The translations under genes and the position numbers were made by a program. A stretch of 16,730 nt of DNA from BTUB01 sp964392765 (GTDB taxonomy: Bacteria > Babelota > Babeliae > Babelales > Vermiphilaceae), in NCBI GenBank assembly GCA_964392765.1, contig CAYMRF010000031.1, positions 1 through 16,730 on the forward strand. Reading direction: 5' to 3'. Shown one piece after another: positions 13,478-16,730 of the stretch; the first letter of the stretch is position 1; each line of letters starts with the position of its first letter. The notes under the pieces were generated by a model. That model searched no databases. It was not told where the DNA came from and worked only from the letters and a program-made list of their open reading frames with translations.

Positions 13478-14065
13478 ATGAGGTTTATAAAAATAGTACT
13501 TATAATAACGAGCATTATACTTGCAGGTTTAGGTATCAGATATTTTATAACGTGGGACATCTGGGATGCCATTAAAAAAAATCGGGTAAATTTTGTGAGC
13601 AATTATTTAAGCAAGGGCGGTGATGCAAATGCTACACGTAATCATCCATGGCTGGAAGGGCGTCCTGAACAGAATTTTACGTTATTAATGGATGCGGCCG
13701 AGAAAGGAAAACCTGATATTGTCAGCATATTGTTACAAAATGGTGCTGATTCAAATGCTGAAACACATATTGGTCGCACAGCACTTATTTTTGCAGCAAA
13801 AAATGGCAATATTAAATCTATAGATCTCCTTATTAAGCATGGTGCTAATATTAAGCATAGTTATGCGGCTACCGAGAACGGAAGCAAGCAAGACGCACTT
13901 AGCCGAGCAATAATTTATTGGCACGCTGATGCGGTTGAATTATTAATTAATCACGGTGCTCAGGTTACGCAAGACCATTTGAAGTTAGCAGAGATATGGA
14001 AGAAGAATTATAAAAATCAAGAACCTATGATTAAATTACTACAAAAGCATTTGCAAACTCATTAG
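13478..14065 (+). CDS. Membrane-anchored ankyrin-repeat protein 3
   Basis: 195 aa. Residues 4-22 are a transmembrane or uncleaved signal segment (IKIVLIITSIILAGLGIRY). Ankyrin units follow at about 27-52 (WDAIKKNRVNFVSNYLSKGG), 67-95 (FTLLMDAAEKGKPDIVSILL), 99-127 (GRTALIFAAKNGNIKSIDLL) and 138-165 (DALSRAIIYWHADAVELLI). The plan of a short membrane anchor followed directly by ankyrin units equals that of protein 1 (1883-2938), of which it could be a shorter relative. GAGGAGA is a strong ribosome site. It is divergent from parA, and the box array E lies just behind it. Confidence 0.87.
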   Translation: MRFIKIVLIITSIILAGLGIRYFITWDIWDAIKKNRVNFVSNYLSKGGDANATRNHPWLEGRPEQNFTLLMDAAEKGKPDIVSILLQNGADSNAETHIGRTALIFAAKNGNIKSIDLLIKHGANIKHSYAATENGSKQDALSRAIIYWHADAVELLINHGAQVTQDHLKLAEIWKKNYKNQEPMIKLLQKHLQTH

Positions 14066-14091
14066 CCTTTTCCACAGATTTGTTGGAATAG

Positions 14092-14155
14092 TGACATATT
14101 GCACATGCCTTTTAAATGTCTAATAGATGCCTATATGGCATCAATATATTGCCAT
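14092..14155. promoter_or_regulatory. TGYCAT box array E, candidate centromere
   Basis: TGCCTT at 14106, TGTCTA at 14117, TGCCTA at 14128, (14139 degenerate), TGCCAT at 14150: four of five positions in an 11-bp register. Inverted boxes are added at 14091-14096 and 14135-14140, so that ATGGCA...TGCCAT also forms a palindrome. No gene starts within 200 bases, so this array is unlikely to be an ordinary operator and is the best candidate for the partition site. A DnaA-box-like TTTTCCACA lies at 14068-14076. Confidence 0.6.
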
Positions 14156-14170
14156 GATCATTTCATATTT

Positions 14171-14198
14171 TGTAACGGTACCGGGGGGTGGCGTTACA
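14171..14198. repeat. GC-rich interrupted palindrome
   Basis: TGTAACG (14171-14177) and CGTTACA (14192-14198) are perfect inverted copies. Between them lies GT-ACC-GGGG-GGT-GG, itself symmetric (ACC against GGT). No T-run follows, so it is not a terminator. It stands out as a G-rich island in AT-rich DNA next to array E. Confidence 0.7.
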
Positions 14199-14357
14199 GT
14201 TGATTCGAAAACTATTGAAAATTTTGTGATGAATACAATAAGCTTAAAAAAGTTATAAATAATATTATCTTCTCAAGTAATGTAAAATGGCCTGTCAAAT
14301 TTATAAAGAAAGTATTAAATGTTGTTTTTAAATAATAAATGTTTATAGGAATTTTTT

Positions 14358-14813
14358 ATGAAAATTATTATCCTAACAACGGTGATTTCAATCATGGGTA
14401 CTATATCAGCGATGCAGCAACCACTTACTCCCAGATCTCAGCGCTTTCAGGCTACTTTTAATCAAACAACTACTAGCATTGATAAGATTTTGGAAATTAG
14501 TAAGTCAACATTGGAAAATTTGTCACAAGATAAAAATAATAACGACCATCAAGAAGAACTCAGTAATCATGTAAAAAATTTGAATGGGAAAACCAACGAT
14601 TTGAATGATGCATTACAACAACAGAAATCTCATGATCATACAGCAGCAGAAAATTTTATAACATTTGTTCAATCAGTTTTAAAGATTGCAGTAGAAATAG
14701 AGCCTATTGTATTAGATATTATTCGGGGAATAAATGAGTCCCAGCGTCAAAATCATCCAGCGGTGCAATATCAAGCAAGTATAGATAGGCTAAAAGAATC
14801 GGTTTCAAAATAA
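14358..14813 (+). CDS. Small secreted helical protein
   Basis: 151 aa, family not recognised. Residues 1-18 are a signal peptide ending TISA, giving a mature start MQQPLTP, the same A-MQ junction as in the protein at 10852-11415. The mature protein is rich in Gln, Asn, Ser and Lys with heptad-like spacing (IDKILEISKSTLENL, LNGKTNDLNDALQQQ), so a helical bundle or coiled coil is likely. AGGA precedes the ATG. A perfect bidirectional terminator follows directly after the stop. Confidence 0.78.
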   Translation: MKIIILTTVISIMGTISAMQQPLTPRSQRFQATFNQTTTSIDKILEISKSTLENLSQDKNNNDHQEELSNHVKNLNGKTNDLNDALQQQKSHDHTAAENFITFVQSVLKIAVEIEPIVLDIIRGINESQRQNHPAVQYQASIDRLKESVSK

Positions 14814-14818
14814 ACTAC

Positions 14819-14857
14819 TACAAAAGCCGTAACCATATCCGAGTTACGGCTTTTGTA
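14819..14857. terminator. Bidirectional rho-independent terminator
   Basis: Perfect 15-bp arms TACAAAAGCCGTAAC (14819-14833) and GTTACGGCTTTTGTA (14843-14857) with a nine-base loop. The built-in T-run of each arm lets it stop transcription from both sides. It ends the 151-aa gene. Confidence 0.9.
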
Positions 14858-14913
14858 TTGCATGGTATTTTATATCAAGAGAAAATTAACAGAATAAATT
14901 TATAAATAATTTT

Positions 14914-15069
14914 TTACACAGCAGGGTACTTCATTTGATTTATAATTATCTCTATTTTTTCTTTTAATGAGACTTGTTCCTTGTCAATCATGTCCCCAGT
15001 AACAAACTCATAAGTTTTTACTTTATTATGTGTTTGTAAGTTAAAGTTATGAATAGGATCTGTAAAAGA
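14914..15069 (-). pseudogene. C-terminal remnant of a lost gene (51 codons)
   Basis: On the minus strand, after a TAA at 15070-15072, an open frame encodes DPIHNFNLQTHNKVKTYEFV, then TGDMIDKEQVSLKEKIEIII and NQMKYPAV before a TAA at 14914-14916. The composition is that of a soluble folded protein, unlike random AT-rich sequence. The only early Met (in GDM) would leave 25 residues and has no clear ribosome site. It is best read as the 3' end of a gene whose front has been lost. The right part overlaps the start of the 44-aa gene on the other strand. Family not recognised. Confidence 0.45.
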
Positions 15070-15183
15070 TTAAAGAAAGCAAGAAGAGACAGAAGAGCCC
15101 GTGAAAGATCGAAGAGAGGCATCTTGACCTTGGTCGTCAGTTTTCATTTTATCCTTGCATTATTTCTGTTCGCTGTATTATAG
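15049..15183 (+). CDS. 44-aa Arg/Lys-rich single-span membrane peptide
   Basis: A short open frame: ATG at 15049, TAG at 15181. The first 24 residues hold 13 Arg/Lys (MNRICKRLKKARRDRRARER and SKRG), then comes one hydrophobic helix to the end (ILTLVVSFHFILALFLFAVL). This is the plan of a small tail-anchored membrane peptide with a cytoplasmic basic head, or of the signal sequence of a decayed longer gene. The ribosome site is weak (TAAG or AAAG). It lies 35 bases before the next gene, which also starts with a membrane segment, so the two could be co-transcribed. It overlaps a gene remnant on the other strand by 21 bases. No known family is claimed. Confidence 0.45.
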   Translation: MNRICKRLKKARRDRRARERSKRGILTLVVSFHFILALFLFAVL

Positions 15184-15218
15184 TGTCTGGTGAAAAATGA
15201 ATTAAAAAAGGAATGGCT

Positions 15219-15983
15219 ATGCAATTCAAGAACCTGGCCATAGGGTTACTTGCAATCTCAAATCTAATATGTCTTTTTATTATTGTTGGTCAAAAAACAA
15301 CATTTACTCCCGGAACCTATGATAATGAGATGCTTCCATCATTAAAAGAACGCCTAATGAAAGACTATAATGTATCCAATGCAACATGCGGGGCAGCAGT
15401 AGGTCTTTCCAAAATAAATAACTTTGCCGGATCCGCACGATTGGAAATGGCATGTTTGTTGCAAGGATCAAAAAAGATAGTATGGGGATCCTTACAGGAG
15501 TTAAAAAATGAGTTACTTAGCGAATATTCATATTTTGAGCAACTAGTTAAAGCAGAAAACATTCAGGAGATTGATGGTGTATTATATCGCCCTGAAGGCA
15601 AACGGAGTGCATTATTGTTTATAAAGCAAAAATTACTATATGAACAAGATGATGCTAAATCTAGTGATTTTCTACAAGGATATTTACTCGGATATAGCGA
15701 AAAAGATATTGAATTCTTTTATCAACGAGGGGCATTTCGAATATATATAAAGGAAAACAATAAAATCCAAAGTGATTCTTATATTCCTTTCTCGTATGAT
15801 GAGTTTTCTTCTGATCTTAAAAAACAATTTAATAGCTATCTAAAACAAGAATGGCCCAGATCAAAATATCACATGGGATATGAACTCGATAAAAAGAATA
15901 CGGCTAAGTTTCTTGAAGAAAATAAAAACTTTAGCGATGAACAGCTTTATCAGCAAATCAAAGAACTCAAAAAGAAATCCTAG
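15219..15983 (+). CDS. Membrane-anchored or secreted protein of unknown function
   Basis: 254 aa from the ATG at 15219; the ATG at 15213 overlaps the ribosome site AAAAAAGGA, while the second one is properly spaced from it. Residues 3-24 are a hydrophobic anchor or signal (FKNLAIGLLAISNLICLFII). The body has no further membrane segment. It contains two Cys near 56 and 78 (NATCGAAVGLS, EMACLLQGS) that could form a disulfide outside the cell, then a mixed alpha/beta region (DFLQGYLLGYSEKDIEFFYQ) and a Lys/Glu-rich helical tail. No family recognised. A dispersed ACCAATAAACG repeat follows 65 bases behind the stop. Confidence 0.78.
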   Translation: MQFKNLAIGLLAISNLICLFIIVGQKTTFTPGTYDNEMLPSLKERLMKDYNVSNATCGAAVGLSKINNFAGSARLEMACLLQGSKKIVWGSLQELKNELLSEYSYFEQLVKAENIQEIDGVLYRPEGKRSALLFIKQKLLYEQDDAKSSDFLQGYLLGYSEKDIEFFYQRGAFRIYIKENNKIQSDSYIPFSYDEFSSDLKKQFNSYLKQEWPRSKYHMGYELDKKNTAKFLEENKNFSDEQLYQQIKELKKKS

Positions 15984-16031
15984 ATAGTACAAATAGACCA
16001 TCATTCCCATGCTAAGGACCAAACTGCAGCC

Positions 16032-16065
16032 ATTGGTTGATTAATTACCAATAAACGGAATTCCC
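16032..16065. repeat. Dispersed ACCAATAAACG repeat with short inverted repeat
   Basis: ACCAATAAACGGAATTCC (16048-16065) matches ACCAATTCACGGAATCC at 1628-1644; both are followed by TGTAAAATTAC. ATTGGT (16032-16037) and ACCAAT (16047-16052) form an inverted repeat. Confidence 0.6.
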
Positions 16066-16078
16066 TTTGTAAAATTAC

Positions 16079-16111
16079 AGGGAAAATAAAAAGTCTAGAA
16101 GGCCTCTAGAC
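16079..16111 (-). terminator. Rho-independent terminator of the YafQ-type operon
   Basis: GTCTAGA (16093-16099) and TCTAGAC (16105-16111) form the stem. Read on the minus strand the stem is followed by TTTTTATTTT. It lies 16 bases behind the toxin stop. Confidence 0.8.
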
Positions 16112-16126
16112 AATTATAAGTTTTAT

Positions 16127-16396
16127 TTATTTGAAAAGATCCGAATGTGTTCCCATTGCATACAACAATATATGAGTATCCGATTTTTGATAAACCAAAA
16201 TCCAATTAGGCTCAACGTGGCAATCCCAATAACCACTATATTTCCCTTTAAGCCTATGATCGCAGTATTTGGCGGGGAGCGGCTTACCTTCTCGCAGCAA
16301 TTTTATAAGCTCTTTTAGCTTTTCCATATCCTTGCCGCGTGCAGCCATTTTTTTTGATTCCCGCTCAAAACGACCTGTTGTAGAAAGATCTTTCAT
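16127..16396 (-). CDS. YafQ-family toxin with altered catalytic residues
   Basis: 89 aa, the normal YafQ length. The family signature is clear: DHRLKG (46-51), CHVEPNWILVY (59-69) and GTHSDLF (82-88). YafQ toxins cut mRNA on the ribosome. With a constant offset of three from E. coli YafQ (numbering from memory), H50, H63, W68, H87 and F91 are kept as H47, H60, W65, H84 and F88. D67, however, is N64, and R83 is A80. Both are reported catalytic or near-catalytic positions, so activity may be low or the mechanism shifted. The ATG directly follows the antitoxin stop. It is the second gene of an antitoxin-toxin operon that ends at the terminator 16079-16111. Confidence 0.92.
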   Translation of the reverse strand: MKDLSTTGRFERESKKMAARGKDMEKLKELIKLLREGKPLPAKYCDHRLKGKYSGYWDCHVEPNWILVYQKSDTHILLYAMGTHSDLFK

Positions 16397-16669
16397 TTAA
16401 ATGCCCAACTTTTTAAAAAGATCCTCAACGTTTTTATATTTTTTAACGTCTTTCCCCGCATTGGCCTCTTTGATCGTTTTTAAAAGTCCTTTGTTGGGAA
16501 CATGGCTATGAAGACATTCTTCAGGCTCTGTTTGAGCTCTAAGGCGCAAATCTATTAATTCTTCAATGATCTTGCGCATACTAACTCTTTTTTGAGCAGC
16601 TAAAGCCTTAAGCTTTTGATGGGTTGAAGCAGGGATATCTATAGTGATTCTTGATAATTCGTTTTTCAT
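16397..16669 (-). CDS. Ribbon-helix-helix antitoxin of the YafQ-type toxin
   Basis: 90 aa from the ATG at 16669, preceded by GAGGAAG; an in-frame ATG at 16702 has no such site. Residues 4-50 are a ribbon-helix-helix (strand SRITIDIP, helix THQKLKALAAQK, turn VSM, helix RKIIEELIDLRL). The C-terminal part (KTIKEANAGKDVKKYKNVED) is the unfolded arm that wraps the toxin in DinJ/RelB-like antitoxins. It represses its own promoter, which on the circle lies in the first 60 bases of the window. Confidence 0.9.
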   Translation of the reverse strand: MKNELSRITIDIPASTHQKLKALAAQKRVSMRKIIEELIDLRLRAQTEPEECLHSHVPNKGLLKTIKEANAGKDVKKYKNVEDLFKKLGI

Positions 16670-16675
16670 ATCTTC

Positions 16676-16730
16676 CTCATTGTTTATAGTAATAGTATAC
16701 ATAAATAATGAAATAAAGAAAAGATCTTTA
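16676..16730. repeat. Terminal direct repeat, right copy (circular overlap)
   Basis: Exact copy of 1-55. When the circle is closed this copy is removed, giving 16,675 bp, and the promoter of the antitoxin gene becomes continuous. Confidence 0.93.

Noticed and set aside
14068..14076. TTTTCCACA, matching the DnaA-box consensus
   Set aside because: It is a single site far from both iteron arrays. One match of this length is likely by chance.
1..16730. tRNA, rRNA, insertion sequences, relaxase or conjugation genes
   Set aside because: None were seen on either strand. The serine recombinase is the only mobility-related gene.

Overview
The window is a complete small circular plasmid. Its first 55 bases (1-55) are repeated exactly at the end (16676-16730), as happens when an assembler cuts a circle at a k-mer, so the real molecule is 16,675 bp. 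It is AT-rich. It carries two replication initiators, a ParA/ribbon-helix-helix partition locus, two toxin-antitoxin loci, a serine recombinase and about ten secreted or membrane proteins, three of them ankyrin-repeat proteins and one leucine-rich-repeat protein. Many short proteins start with a signal peptide ending A-M-Q, and ankyrin/LRR cargo is common, which points to a bacterium living in or on a eukaryotic cell. Dependentiae (TM6/Babeliae) would fit, but Rickettsiales, Chlamydiae or Legionellales cannot be excluded from sequence alone.

Layout: 89-1591 serine recombinase and LRR protein (+). 1883-2938 ankyrin protein 1 (+). 3077-4450 HI1419/HI1420-type toxin-antitoxin operon with two extra genes (-). 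4592-4786 gene remnant. 4796-6517 replicon 1 (-): four 22-bp iterons, a promoter with a palindrome, a 342-aa initiator and an overlapping 161-aa 'mini-Rep' holding only the first winged-helix domain. 6563-6656 AT-rich direct repeats and an alternating purine-pyrimidine tract. 6860-8563 ankyrin protein 2 and a membrane protein (+). 8599-10621 replicon 2 (-), built on the same plan: three 21-bp iterons, a promoter with a palindrome, a 412-aa initiator and again a separate first-domain-only mini-Rep. 10852-13333 partition region (-): ParA, a lipoprotein, a ribbon-helix-helix partner and a secreted protein. 13478-14065 ankyrin protein 3 (+). 14092-14155 a phased box array, the likely centromere. 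14358-15983 secreted and membrane proteins (+), including an unlisted 44-aa Arg/Lys-rich membrane peptide. 16127-16669 YafQ-type toxin-antitoxin pair (-), whose promoter crosses the contig junction.

Two systems stand out. First, both initiators are paired with a gene for a protein made only of the initiator's first winged-helix domain, which in Rep_3-type initiators carries dimer contacts; these look like built-in copy-number regulators. Second, a TGYCAT box repeated at exact 11-bp steps lies in front of parA, the lipoprotein, the ribbon-helix-helix gene and the secreted 187-aa gene, and again as a free-standing array at 14092-14155. This suggests that one small ribbon-helix-helix protein both segregates the plasmid and controls envelope/secreted cargo genes.

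Functional assignments of the families are from recognisable motifs. Roles of the mini-Reps and of the box regulon are inference.
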